DNA of 64,000 bases from positions 90,426 through 154,425 of the forward strand of contig JAKPJZ010000119.1 of assembly GCA_029553955.1 (NCBI GenBank), read 5' to 3'. The notes under the pieces were generated by a model. That model did not search any database. It was not told where the DNA came from and saw only the letters and a program-made list of their open reading frames with translations. Position 1 is the first letter of the stretch. Each line of letters opens with the position of its first letter. The stretch comes from Chloroflexota bacterium. GTDB lineage: Bacteria > Chloroflexota > Anaerolineae > SpSt-313. Made by a program: the position numbers and the translations under genes. Positions 16,420 through 25,200 of this stretch are shown here, one piece after another.

Positions 16420-16808
16420 GTAGTACGTGACAGGGGAGGGGCAGGGCACACGCTCCGCGGAGCGTGTGCCCTGCCCCTCCCCTGTTATACCGATTTCCAT
16501 GGCGAGCAATCAGCGCACGCTTCCTGGCAAATACTCGATCCCGCTGACGCCGCGACCGACAGGCGACTCCCCGCCTGCCGGCTGGGGGCCCCCCTACCGT
16601 TCCCCCGTCGCGGGGGAATTGGGTTGGCTTCCGCCACCGCGCACGGCTCGTTCGCCGCTTCTTGGCCAGGCAGGTCGCGCTCTTGCGGCCCAATTCCCCC
16701 GCGACGGGGGAACGGTAGGGGGGGGGCCCAGCCGGCATGAGCAGACGTCTGGTGGGGTTCTTTTGCCAATCGCCTTCCTGCCATGGAAATCGGTGTGTCA
16801 CGTACTAC
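16420..16808. mobile_element. 389-bp inverted-repeat element interrupted by a perfect palindrome
   Basis: The ends GTAGTACGTGAC (16420-16431) and GTCACGTACTAC (16797-16808) are inverse. Further in, ACCGATTTCCATGGC pairs with GCCATGGAAATCGGT. In the middle, CCGTTCCCCCGTCGCGGGGG recurs inverted. The left arm carries an extra 56-bp palindrome (16430-16485) that the right arm lacks. There is no coding capacity. It looks like a MITE or fold-back element. Confidence 0.75.
16430..16485. repeat. Perfect 56-bp palindrome without loop
   Basis: Left arm 16430-16457 and right arm 16458-16485 are exact reverse complements, centred on CCG|CGG. It sits inside the left arm of the 16420-16808 element and is absent from the other arm. 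Confidence 0.92.
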
Positions 16809-16898
16809 GAAGACTCCTTGCCCTGCATGCGAAGCGGGTGTATCATGATGTAAGCAAGATGCGCTTCTTCGTGTCGCTGCTCTGGGGAGGGGGTGGGA

Positions 16899-19800
16899 AT
16901 GAGCGCCTGTGCAAGGCTGGGGCCGGCTCTTCTGCTGCTGGGCATCGTCGTCGGCTGCTCGTCGACGCACTTGGCCGGCCCAACGGCCACTCCATCCCCT
17001 GTGCCGGTGGCGACCGCTCCTCAGCCGGGCGCCGCGGCAACGTCCACAAGCGCCCCCATACCGGCTGCTCCCCTGCCTGCGATGGTCGCCGAGATCTCGT
17101 TCTCGCTGCCGGGCGGCGATGCCTACCAACCCCAGGCAGCGGCCTGTGACGAGGCTGGGCGCGTGGCGGTCGTCTGCTACGACTATGGCGCCGCCACCTC
17201 GGGGCTGGCGCTTCTCGACGCGCAGCAGGGCCGCCGCGGCGCAGTGTGGCCCCTGCCCGGGCGCTCGCTGGGGCCGTTGGCCGCGGGCGGCGGCTACGCC
17301 TACCTGGGCTATGAGGACGGCGAGCGCCAGCAGCACCTGGCCGCAGTGAGCCTGCAGACCGGCCAGGTGGCTGCCGACGTTGTGACCAGCGAGTTCCTCT
17401 ACTATGGAGATACCCTGGTCGCCGACCCGGCCGGCCGCCTCTACACCCCCCTGCGCGACCGCCTGGAGGTGCGCGACGGCGCCACGCTGCAGGTCGTTAG
17501 CTCGCTGCCCTACGGCGGCACGCCGCAGGAGCGCGCCCTGGCGGCCGACCTGGATCGCGACCGCCTGTACCTCGCCGTGGGCGAGGTGCTGCGCGCCTAC
17601 CGCGCCTCGGACCTCAGGCTGCTGTGGGAGGCGCCCGGCCTCACGGGCCGGCTGAGCCTGGTGACCGACCAGGCCGGCAGGCGCGTCTATGTGCGCTGCG
17701 AGGCCTACCAGGATGGGCAACTGACCGTGCGCCTGCTGGCGTTCGACGCTGCGACGGGCAGCGCCCTCGGCGCCGTACAGACCCCCCAGGGCTCGGGCTG
17801 GCAGTTGATCGCCGCCGACAGCGAAGCGGGCTACCTCGCTTTTGCCGGCAGCCAGGGCAATGCGACGCTCCTGTGGCAGACCCAGCTCGACGGCCGTCCG
17901 AATGGCGTGAGCGCGACGATCGCCAACTGGGCCTCGGGCTATGTAGCCCGCGACGGCCTGCTGCTCGCCCTCGTGCCTGGCGACCACGAGGTGCGCGTCT
18001 ATGACCTGGCCGGCCTGCGCCTCAGGGCCGCGGTGCCCACCGGCATCGAAATCCGCAACGTGCTGGCCGACCCCGACCACGAGCGCGCCTACGTCAACGA
18101 TTCCGCCGGGCGGGTGCACGCCGTCGATACGCAGCGCCACCAGGTGCTCGCGAGCGTGGCCGCGGGGCGCGGCGCCCTGGCGCTCGACGCGGCCAACAGC
18201 CTCCTCTTCGTGAGCCGCGAGGTGCGAGGCAGCGAGGTCGCGGTGCTGAGCACGAGCCCGCTCACCGTCACGGCGACCATCACCGGCGGCTACAAGGTGG
18301 CAATCGACGCGGCGGGCCGGCGCGCCTTTGTCGGCTGGACCGAGCTGCGCAGCCCCACGCCCGGCGTCGTGCAGATTTGGGATACGCGCACCTTCGAGCG
18401 CATCGGCAGCATCGCCCACCGCGGCGAGCCGGCCTACAACCCCCTGCGCGACGAGATCTATTTGCAGGACTACTCGGCCTACGTGGTCGACGGCAAGAGC
18501 CTGGAGGTCATCGGCGAGCTCACGCCCGACATCGGCGAGACGCCGGAGGGCCTGCAGGGGTGTAACGGCTGCGTCCGCGTGACCGGCATCACCGTCGATG
18601 CTGCCAGCGACGCCATCGTCGTCAGTCTGCTGACCGGCTCGACCGGCGGCGGCCCCGGCACGGTGATCCAGCCGCGGCTCTTCTCGGCGCGCACGCGCCA
18701 GCCGGCGACGCACACGGTGACGGTGCTCAGCCGCTGTTGCGGTTCAGCAGAGCCCTTCATCATCCCGCCCGACGAGGGCATGGTCTACGAGTCGCAGCGC
18801 TTCCGCCGCTACGTGGCCTACAACAGCACCCTGGCCTACCCGGCCGGCGCGGCCGAGCCCCGCGAATGGCGCGACGGCCTGCCGCTCGACCTCTACCTGC
18901 CGGGCACGCACGTCGGCCTGAGCGCGCAGCAGGGTCAGTTGCTGGCCTTCGATACAGCGAACTGGCAGCCGCTGGGCTGGCTGCCCCGCTACTGCATCGG
19001 CGAGATGGACCTGGTGGGCCGGCGGCTGTACGCCTGGCGGGGGGCGCAGCTCACCATCCTAGGCTTTGACGGCGCCCCGCCGCTGCCGGCGCCGCCGCCC
19101 GAGCCGCTGCCCGCCGAGGCGCGCAGCCCGGGCGCGGGCGTGCAGGCGATCGTCCCCTCGCCCGATTTCGCGCACGACCACACCGTCTTGGCGACCGACA
19201 GCGGCCAGATCCGCCGCTCGACCGACGGCGGCGCGCGCTGGGCCACGCTGCGCGGCGGCCTGCCGCCATGGGCGCCGGGGAGTACTCCGACCATCTCTGT
19301 GGTCTTTTCGCCGGGCTATGCGCAAGACCGCACCCTCTTCGCCGCCGGCTATGCGGGCGAGCCGGTGGGCTATGGCGTGTGGCGCTCGACGGATGGCGGC
19401 GACACCTGGGCGCCGGTCTGGCAGGGGCTCGAGCACCTGCGCGTGGACCGGCTGGTGCTTTCGCCGCGCTACGCCGAGGATCACACGCTGCTGGCCTACT
19501 GCCAGTATCAAGAGTTCTGGCGCGCCGAGTCGGGCACGTCGCTCTTCCGTTCGAGCGACGGCGGCGAGTCGTGGCCGCGCCTGGCCACACGGCCCAACGT
19601 GGGCAACCCGGCGCCGCTGCCAGCGCCCGAGCAGCTCTTGCCCTACCCAGCGGCGCCGCTGCAGTGGCGGCTCGCGGAGCAGCGCGACGCCATCGAGCGC
19701 TCGACCGACGGCGGGCAGACGTGGCAGGCGGTGCTGCGCCGGCCCGACCCAGCTCGCTGGCCCAGGGCCGTGGTGCCGTCGCCGCTCTACGAGCAAGACC

Positions 19801-20543
19801 GGCAGGTGTTCGTGCTCTACGAGGACCTGATCTACCGCTCGACCGACGGCGGCGCCACCTGGCAGACGGCCGGCGACAGGGGCCTGGTGCGCAGCGGCTT
19901 TGAGGATCACTTTACCACATTGGCCGTTGCGCGGCTCGGCGACGGCGTGGCGCTCTTTGTGGGCGATTATACCGGCGCCGTGCTGGCGCTGGACCCGGCC
20001 AAGCTGCGCTGGGCTGCAGCAGCGGCGCCCGCGCCCACCGCATCGCCGGCGCCGCAGCCCACAGTGGCGGCCGTGGCCACAGACACGCCCTGCTCGCCGC
20101 CTCTGCCTGGCCTGGCCGCTGCGTATGGCCGCTGGACGGCGCGCCTGGGCTGCCCGGCGGATGCGGGCGCCGAGCTGCATCTGGCGGGCCAACGCTTCGA
20201 GCGCGGGCTGATGCTCTGGCGCAGCGACACGCGGCAGATCTACGCCCTGGCGAGCGACGACGGCGGCAACACTTGGGCCGTGTACGCCGACACCTGGGAG
20301 GAGGGCCGGCCCGACCGCGACCCAGGCCTGGCGCCGCCGGCTGACCGCGAACAGCCGATCCGTGGCTTTGGCACGGTGTGGCGCGAGCAGTTGGGGGGAC
20401 CACAGTCGGCCGTGGGCTGGGCCGTGGCCGGCGAGCAGGCCTATGGCGGCACAGCGCAGGCCTTCAGCGGCGGCCTGCTCATCACCGGCCCCGACGGCCG
20501 CGCCTATGCCCTGTTCGGCGACGGGAGCTGGGAGAGCCAGTAA
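16899..20543 (+). CDS. Large lipoprotein with beta-propeller, BNR (sialidase-type) repeats and LGFP-like tail
   Basis: A 1214-residue secreted protein. It begins with a lipoprotein signal ending 'LGIVVGCSS' (lipidated Cys near residue 20) and a Pro/Thr/Ala linker. Residues about 60-720 form a YVTN/NHL-like propeller with repeated 'DAAGRR...', 'DQAGRRVYV' and 'DAASDAIVVS' blades. Residues about 750-1040 carry at least five BNR Asp-box motifs (S-T/S-D-G-G-x-T/S-W): RRSTDGGARW, WRSTDGGDTW, FRSSDGGESW, ERSTDGGQTW, YRSTDGGATW. A Pro/Ala linker leads to an LGFP-like end ('RLGCPADAGAELHLAGQRFE', 'VGWAVAGEQAYGG'). It is probably a surface-displayed binding or sensory protein; no catalytic residue is identifiable. 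The ATG at 16899 follows GGAGGGGGTGGG. Confidence 0.85.
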   Translation: MSACARLGPALLLLGIVVGCSSTHLAGPTATPSPVPVATAPQPGAAATSTSAPIPAAPLPAMVAEISFSLPGGDAYQPQAAACDEAGRVAVVCYDYGAATSGLALLDAQQGRRGAVWPLPGRSLGPLAAGGGYAYLGYEDGERQQHLAAVSLQTGQVAADVVTSEFLYYGDTLVADPAGRLYTPLRDRLEVRDGATLQVVSSLPYGGTPQERALAADLDRDRLYLAVGEVLRAYRASDLRLLWEAPGLTGRLSLVTDQAGRRVYVRCEAYQDGQLTVRLLAFDAATGSALGAVQTPQGSGWQLIAADSEAGYLAFAGSQGNATLLWQTQLDGRPNGVSATIANWASGYVARDGLLLALVPGDHEVRVYDLAGLRLRAAVPTGIEIRNVLADPDHERAYVNDSAGRVHAVDTQRHQVLASVAAGRGALALDAANSLLFVSREVRGSEVAVLSTSPLTVTATITGGYKVAIDAAGRRAFVGWTELRSPTPGVVQIWDTRTFERIGSIAHRGEPAYNPLRDEIYLQDYSAYVVDGKSLEVIGELTPDIGETPEGLQGCNGCVRVTGITVDAASDAIVVSLLTGSTGGGPGTVIQPRLFSARTRQPATHTVTVLSRCCGSAEPFIIPPDEGMVYESQRFRRYVAYNSTLAYPAGAAEPREWRDGLPLDLYLPGTHVGLSAQQGQLLAFDTANWQPLGWLPRYCIGEMDLVGRRLYAWRGAQLTILGFDGAPPLPAPPPEPLPAEARSPGAGVQAIVPSPDFAHDHTVLATDSGQIRRSTDGGARWATLRGGLPPWAPGSTPTISVVFSPGYAQDRTLFAAGYAGEPVGYGVWRSTDGGDTWAPVWQGLEHLRVDRLVLSPRYAEDHTLLAYCQYQEFWRAESGTSLFRSSDGGESWPRLATRPNVGNPAPLPAPEQLLPYPAAPLQWRLAEQRDAIERSTDGGQTWQAVLRRPDPARWPRAVVPSPLYEQDRQVFVLYEDLIYRSTDGGATWQTAGDRGLVRSGFEDHFTTLAVARLGDGVALFVGDYTGAVLALDPAKLRWAAAAAPAPTASPAPQPTVAAVATDTPCSPPLPGLAAAYGRWTARLGCPADAGAELHLAGQRFERGLMLWRSDTRQIYALASDDGGNTWAVYADTWEEGRPDRDPGLAPPADREQPIRGFGTVWREQLGGPQSAVGWAVAGEQAYGGTAQAFSGGLLITGPDGRAYALFGDGSWESQ

Positions 20544-20573
20544 GCATCCTGTGCCTTCCAGCACACAATAGGT

Positions 20574-20651
20574 GGGGTTTTGGGTGGGTTGGCCTGCCGC
20601 CTGCCCCTGGCGCGCCAGGGGCAGGCGGCAGGCCAACCCACCCAAAACCCC
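20574..20651. repeat. Perfect 78-bp palindrome (rim-core family)
   Basis: Arms 20574-20612 and 20613-20651 are exact reverse complements with no loop. The rim is GGGGTTTTGGGTGGGTTGG and the centre GGCGCGCC. It lies 30 bp after the lipoprotein stop codon. Same family as 27410, 28382, 36527, 38072, 44863 and 58295. Confidence 0.95.
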
Positions 20652-20738
20652 CTCCTGGGTCAGGGCCGGGTGGCGGCGACGCAGAGCACCCGGCTGTCGC
20701 CGGGATACTGGCCGGCCTGTCTCGAAAGGAGTGATACC

Positions 20739-21818
20739 ATGGCCGACGATGTCTATCGGGCGCTGGCCCGGCGGTTGGACGAAATCCCCAACGGCTTTCC
20801 CGCGGCCCCCGACGGCAGCGAGCTGCGCCTGCTGGCCAGCCTCTTCCAGCCTGAAGAGGCGGCGCTGGCGGCGCAGATGCGGCTGACCCCCGAGACCGCC
20901 GCCGAGATCGCGGCACGCACCGGCGGCGAGGTACCGGCGGTGCAGGCGCTGCTGAAGGGCATGGTGCGGCGGGGGCTGATCCGCGCCGAGCGGGGCGAAG
21001 GGGAGCTCAAGTTCGCGCTCATGCCGTTTGTCGTCGGCATCTATGAGATGCAGCTCGGCCGCCTCGACGCCGAGCTGGCGCAGGTCTTCGAGGACTATTT
21101 CCGCTATGCCTTCGTCGGCGTGCTGGCGGTGCAGCCGGCGCTGCACCGGGTGATCCCGGTGGAGCAGGCAGTGCCGCTGGGGATAGAGGTGCTGCCGTTC
21201 GAGCGCGCCTCGCAGTACGTGGACGAGGCGGCGGCCTGGGGCGTGGTCGATTGCATCTGCCGCACGCAGCAGCGCCTGCTGGGCCACGGCTGCGAGGCGC
21301 CGCTCGACGTCTGCCTGGTGCTGAGCACGGTGGCCAACGCCTATGACCATGCCCGGGGCGTGAGGGCGCTGACCCGCGAGGGGGCGCTGGACGTGCTCAG
21401 GCGCTCGGAGGAGGCGGGGCTCGTCCACTCGACGTCCAATACCAAGGGCGGCGTGTGGTACATCTGCAACTGCTGCACCTGCTGCTGCGCCGTGATGCGA
21501 GGCATCTCGCAGTATGGCCTGGCGCAATCGGTGGCGCACTCGGCGTTCTGGACGGTGGCCGACGAGGCGCTCTGCAGCGGCTGCGAGGCCTGCCTCGAGC
21601 GCTGCCGCTTTGGCGCGCTGCGCGTGGAGGAGGGGGTGGCCCGTGTCGACCACGAGCGCTGCCTCGGCTGCGGGCAATGCAGCACCGTCTGCCCCAGCGA
21701 GGCGCTGCACCTCGAGCGCCGGCCCGAGGCGGCCGTGCCCGATATCCCGGCCGACATGCAGGCCTGGCTCGAGCAGCGCGCGGCCGATCGCGGCATCGAT
21801 CTCGGCGCCGTCCAGTAG
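20739..21818 (+). CDS. 4Fe-4S ferredoxin-type protein with extra Cys cluster
   Basis: A 359-residue cytoplasmic protein. The N-terminal part (about 1-110) resembles a winged-helix segment ('TGGEVPAVQALLKGMVRRGLI'). The middle has 'VVDCICR', 'GHGCEAPLDVCLVLS' and the unusual 'ICNCCTCCCAVMRG'. The C terminus holds two standard [4Fe-4S] motifs: CSGCEACLERC near 286 and CLGCGQCSTVCP near 315. This architecture is common in uncharacterised anaerobe and Chloroflexota proteins and implies electron transfer with an additional Cys-ligated centre. The ATG follows AAAGGAGTGATACC. No redox partner lies next to it. Confidence 0.85.
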   Translation: MADDVYRALARRLDEIPNGFPAAPDGSELRLLASLFQPEEAALAAQMRLTPETAAEIAARTGGEVPAVQALLKGMVRRGLIRAERGEGELKFALMPFVVGIYEMQLGRLDAELAQVFEDYFRYAFVGVLAVQPALHRVIPVEQAVPLGIEVLPFERASQYVDEAAAWGVVDCICRTQQRLLGHGCEAPLDVCLVLSTVANAYDHARGVRALTREGALDVLRRSEEAGLVHSTSNTKGGVWYICNCCTCCCAVMRGISQYGLAQSVAHSAFWTVADEALCSGCEACLERCRFGALRVEEGVARVDHERCLGCGQCSTVCPSEALHLERRPEAAVPDIPADMQAWLEQRAADRGIDLGAVQ

Positions 21819-21845
21819 ACGCCAGGGGTTACACCGCAGAGGATT

Positions 21846-22082
21846 GCGTAAAACGTGATGCGTAAGTCACTGCTCAGCCTGTCATTGCGAGTACCCCAGG
21901 CCGCGGTGCAGCCTGTGCAAGCACAAGAAACCGCGCCTGTCATTGCGAGGAGGCCGCAGCCGACGAAGCAATCCCCAGGTTGCGAGCGGAGCGAGGCAAC
22001 TCCAATGTCCGACGTGGAGATTGCTTCGCTGCGGCTCGCAATGACAGGCTGAGCAGTTGCTTACGTTTTACGCGTCGCGTTC
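21846..22082. repeat. Composite inverted repeat with TGTCATTGCGAG arms
   Basis: Outer arms GCGTAAAACGTGATGCGTAA and TTACGTTTTACGC are inverse. Inside, GCTCAGCCTGTCATTGCGAG pairs with CTCGCAATGACAGGCTGAGC, and CGAAGCAATC pairs with GATTGCTTCG. It combines the GCGTAAT-type repeat and a widespread TGTCATTGCGAG repeat. It lies between converging genes and overlaps the end of the MFS gene's repeat-derived tail at 22083-22100. Confidence 0.85.
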
Positions 22083-22088
22083 TACGCC

Positions 22089-23468
22089 TCACGCCTCACG
22101 CGTTACCTTCCCCCGCGCCAGCGAAGCCAGGATGCCCAGGGTGCAGAGGACGGCAAAGACGGCAAAGAGCGGGCGCGCGGTGGCGACAAAGGGGCCGGCG
22201 TACTCGGGGGTGACGGCGACGCGGCCCATGACGAGGGTAAAGACGAGCATGGCGATGCCCATGCTCAGCATCTGGCCGGTGAGGCGCATGGTGCCCAGCA
22301 TGCCCGAGGCCACGCCGTAGCGCCGCCGGTCGACCGAGCTCATCACGGCGTTGGTGTTGGGCGAGGAAAAGAGGGCAAACCCCAGGCCCAACAGGACCAG
22401 CGCGGCGATGACGAACGCCAGCGGGGTGCCGCCGCCCAGGAAGGTCAGCAGCACCAGCCCAACCACGACCAGCGCCATGCCCGCCGAAGCGACGAGCCGC
22501 GGCTCGATGCGGTCGGAGAGCTGCCCCGCCAGCGGCGAGAAGATGGCCTGTATGGCGGGCTGGGCCACGAGCACCAGGCCGGCCCACTGTGGGCTGAGCC
22601 CCTTGATGTATTGCAGGTAGAGGCTCAGAAAAAAGCTGACCGCGTTGGTGGCGCTATAGTTGAACAGCGCCGCCAGGTTCGAAAAGGCAAAGACCGTGTT
22701 CTCGCGGAAGAGCCTGATATCCAAGACCGGGCTGGCCTGGCGGCCCTCCCAGGCAGCAAAGGCGGCCAGGCCGGCGACCCCAGCGGCGAGTAGGGCGAAT
22801 CCCGCGACCCCAGGCAGGCGCGTAAAGCCGTACATCACCGCCACCAGCGCCGCGCCGTAGATCAGCGAGCCCACCCAGTCAAAGCGCTCGCCGCGGGCCT
22901 CGGCCCATTCGCCCGGCAGCTTCCAGGCGGCCAGGGCGATGATCAAGAGCGCCAGGGGCAGGGTGGCCAGAAAGATGGCGCGCCAGCCCAGCGCCTGCGT
23001 GATAAAGCCGCCCACGAGCGGCCCGAACGACAGGCCCAGGTAGACAGCGGCGACGTTGATGCCCAGCGCCCGGCCGCGCTCAGCCGGCCCATAGACCGAG
23101 GTGAGGATGGCCGTGCCGGTGCCGAAGAGCATCGAGGCGCCGAACCCCTCGATAGCCCGGCAGGCGATGAGCATCGGCAGCGATGTGGCCATCGCCGAGA
23201 GGATCGTCGAGACGGCGTACACGGCCACGCCCCAGATGAACACCTTGCGGCGGCCATGGATATCGGCAAAGCGGCCCAGCGGCATGAGGAACATCGCCGC
23301 AGCCAGCGAGTAGGCGAGCGTCACCCACCCCAGCGAGACGGCATCGCTGTGGAACTCTTGGCCGATGGTGGGCAGGGCGATGACGATCGACGAGACCATG
23401 AAGGGGGTCAGAAAAGCCGCCACCGAGGCCACGATCAGCGCACTACGCTTCAGCCCAGAATCGGCCAT
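22089..23468 (-). CDS. DHA2-type MFS drug-efflux-like transporter
   Basis: A 459-residue, about 14-helix carrier of the EmrB/QacA (DHA2) group. 'ALIVASVAAFLTPFMVSSIVIALPTIG' forms helix 1, with 'GRFADIHGRRKVFIWG' (motif A), 'GFGASMLFGTGTAILTSVYGPAERGRALGI' and 'GLSFGPLVGGFITQALGWRAIFL' (motif C-like). It should export drugs or metabolites with protons. The ATG at 23468 has AGGAG 6 nt upstream; a nearby upstream ATG would leave no room for it. It is the last gene of a minus-strand run with an ABC exporter. Its last residues (TREA) and stop are encoded by a GCGTGAG-type repeat. Confidence 0.9.
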   Translation of the reverse strand: MADSGLKRSALIVASVAAFLTPFMVSSIVIALPTIGQEFHSDAVSLGWVTLAYSLAAAMFLMPLGRFADIHGRRKVFIWGVAVYAVSTILSAMATSLPMLIACRAIEGFGASMLFGTGTAILTSVYGPAERGRALGINVAAVYLGLSFGPLVGGFITQALGWRAIFLATLPLALLIIALAAWKLPGEWAEARGERFDWVGSLIYGAALVAVMYGFTRLPGVAGFALLAAGVAGLAAFAAWEGRQASPVLDIRLFRENTVFAFSNLAALFNYSATNAVSFFLSLYLQYIKGLSPQWAGLVLVAQPAIQAIFSPLAGQLSDRIEPRLVASAGMALVVVGLVLLTFLGGGTPLAFVIAALVLLGLGFALFSSPNTNAVMSSVDRRRYGVASGMLGTMRLTGQMLSMGIAMLVFTLVMGRVAVTPEYAGPFVATARPLFAVFAVLCTLGILASLARGKVTREA

Positions 23469-23498
23469 GCCAGGCTCCTGTGTAGAGTGACCCATCCG

Positions 23499-24278
23499 CT
23501 ACTTCCACCTCGTCAGAATCGCCTCGCGCTGGAACAGGCGCACGGCCACGCGCAGTATCACCACATCGAGCACGGCGACGATGGCCGCGCCGGCCACAAA
23601 GGTCCACACGTTCATGGCGATGACGCCGAACATCATGGCCATGCCCACACCGATCAGCGGCACCAGGAAGAGCGCCGACCACTGTTGCGCCGAGCGCGGG
23701 TCGTTCATGCGCGAGGAGGCGATGATGCCCACCAGCACCGAGAGCACGGCAAAGAGCGGCCCCAGGAAGGCGATCGATAGCACCCACATCGGGGTCAGGA
23801 TCATGCTCATGACCACGTCCGATACCAAGAAGCGCGCGCCAATGACAAACAGGATGAACGACAGCCAGCCGGCGATGACCGGCGGCACGACGGCGGCCAC
23901 GGCCTTGCCTAGGAGCAGCTCCCAGGTGCGCACCGGCGTGGCCAACAGCGGCTCGAGGCTGCGCGAGAGCTTTTCGCCGATGACCGAGTAGGCCGCGATG
24001 TAGATGGGCAACGCCACCGGCGCGATCAGAAAGTAGATCATGAACTGGTTGACCATCATGATCATGATAGCGTCGACGGGGTCGTACATCGTCAGGTAGC
24101 CGGGAATGTCGCCGTTCGAGCTCAGCGTGCCGGTGCGCAGCAGTTCGAGGCGCATAAAGAAAAAGACCGCCAGCGAGATGACCGTCATGAGCAGGGGCAG
24201 CAGCACCAGGCTCCAAAAGACACTCTTGTTCTTGACGATCTCATCCCATTCTTTGCTGATGATGGTGCGCACCCTCAT
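23499..24278 (-). CDS. ABC-2 type transporter permease
   Basis: A 259-residue integral membrane protein with six hydrophobic helices. The N terminus 'IISKEWDEIVKNKSVFWSLVLLPLLMTV' and the cytoplasmic loop 'YSVIGEKLSRSLEPLLATPVRTWELLLGKA' are the signature of NatB/ABC-2 exporter permeases. Its ATG overlaps the ATPase stop by four bases (ATGA), so the two are translationally coupled and form one exporter. The substrate is unknown; Na+, lipid or drug efflux are family precedents. Confidence 0.9.
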   Translation of the reverse strand: MRVRTIISKEWDEIVKNKSVFWSLVLLPLLMTVISLAVFFFMRLELLRTGTLSSNGDIPGYLTMYDPVDAIMIMMVNQFMIYFLIAPVALPIYIAAYSVIGEKLSRSLEPLLATPVRTWELLLGKAVAAVVPPVIAGWLSFILFVIGARFLVSDVVMSMILTPMWVLSIAFLGPLFAVLSVLVGIIASSRMNDPRSAQQWSALFLVPLIGVGMAMMFGVIAMNVWTFVAGAAIVAVLDVVILRVAVRLFQREAILTRWK

Positions 24279-25198
24279 GCCGTCTTCTCCTCTTCCATCA
24301 GGCTGAGGTAGACATCTTCGAGCGAGTGGCGCAGCTCGGTCACCGCCTGCACCTCAGCGCCCAGGCCCACCAGCCGGCTGACCAGGGTGGGGTTTTGCGC
24401 GTCGGGGTCCGTGAGGTCCACGGTCAACTGCCCGTCGCCCTGCTCCACGCCATGCACAAAGGGCAGGGCGCACACCGCCGCGGCCATCTCGGGCGTCAGG
24501 TTGCGCGCGCGCACCACAGTGCTCCGCCCGAAGAGGCGCCGGCGCAGGTTCTCGGGCGTGTCGAGCGCGATCAGGCGCGTGCGCATGACGGCGATGCGGT
24601 CGCACAGGCGCTCGGCCTCGTCGAGGTTGTGCGTGCAGAGAAAGACGGTGCGCCCCTCGCGGCTGAGCTCGGCGACAAAGTCGCGCACCGTCTTGGCCGC
24701 CTGCGGGTCCAGCGCCGCCGTAGGCTCGTCGAGAAAGAGCACCGGCGGCTCGTGCAACAGCGCGCGCACCAGCGCCAGCTTTTGGCGCATGCCCTTGGAA
24801 AAGCCGCCCACGGGCCGGTCGCGCTGCTCCCAGAGATCGAGCAACTGCAAGTAGCGCTTGATCTGCTCGGCGCGGCGCGCTGCGGGCATGCCGTAGAGGC
24901 GCGCAAAGATGTCGAGGTTGCGCTCGGCGCTCAGCCGGTCGTAGAGCCCGGGCGACTCGGTGAGGATGCCCACCGAAGCGCGCACCGCGTCCTGCTCGGC
25001 GTCGATGGGGTGGCCGTTGACCCAGGCCCGGCCCGCGGTCGGCGCGATCAGGCAGGTGAGCATGCGCATGGTGGTCGTCTTGCCGGCCCCGTTGGGCCCG
25101 AGGAAGCCAAAGACCTCGCCCTCATGGATCTCGAGGTCGAGGCCTTCGACCGCCGGGCGGCCGTCAAAATGTCTCGTCAGGCCTTCCGTACGGATCAT
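24275..25198 (-). CDS. ABC transporter ATP-binding protein
   Basis: A 307-residue ATPase: Walker A 'GFLGPNGAGKTTTMRML' near residue 35, Q-loop 'GILTESPGLYDRLS', signature 'GGFSKGMRQKLALVRALL' near 135 (FSKGM instead of LSGGQ), Walker B 'PPVLFLDEPTAALD' near 158 and the switch His in 'FLCTHNLDEAERLCDR'. A C-terminal extension (about 220-307) is usual for drug/Na+ exporter ATPases of the CcmA/NatA type. The real start is the ATG at 25198, with GGAG overlapping the stop of the preceding gene; the longer open frame upstream is a shadow of the membrane protein gene. It works with the following permease. Confidence 0.95.
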   Translation of the reverse strand: MIRTEGLTRHFDGRPAVEGLDLEIHEGEVFGFLGPNGAGKTTTMRMLTCLIAPTAGRAWVNGHPIDAEQDAVRASVGILTESPGLYDRLSAERNLDIFARLYGMPAARRAEQIKRYLQLLDLWEQRDRPVGGFSKGMRQKLALVRALLHEPPVLFLDEPTAALDPQAAKTVRDFVAELSREGRTVFLCTHNLDEAERLCDRIAVMRTRLIALDTPENLRRRLFGRSTVVRARNLTPEMAAAVCALPFVHGVEQGDGQLTVDLTDPDAQNPTLVSRLVGLGAEVQAVTELRHSLEDVYLSLMEEEKTA

Positions 25199-25200
25199 CG

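Noticed and set aside
19059..21710. Very long antisense open frame (883 codons), and similar ones at 16485-18713 (-), 33654-36290 (+), 46981-49158 (+), 58500-61406 (+).
   Set aside because: They mirror real genes in very G+C-rich DNA where stop codons are rare. They show Arg/Gly/His/Ala-rich low-complexity translations, no motifs and no ribosome binding sites.
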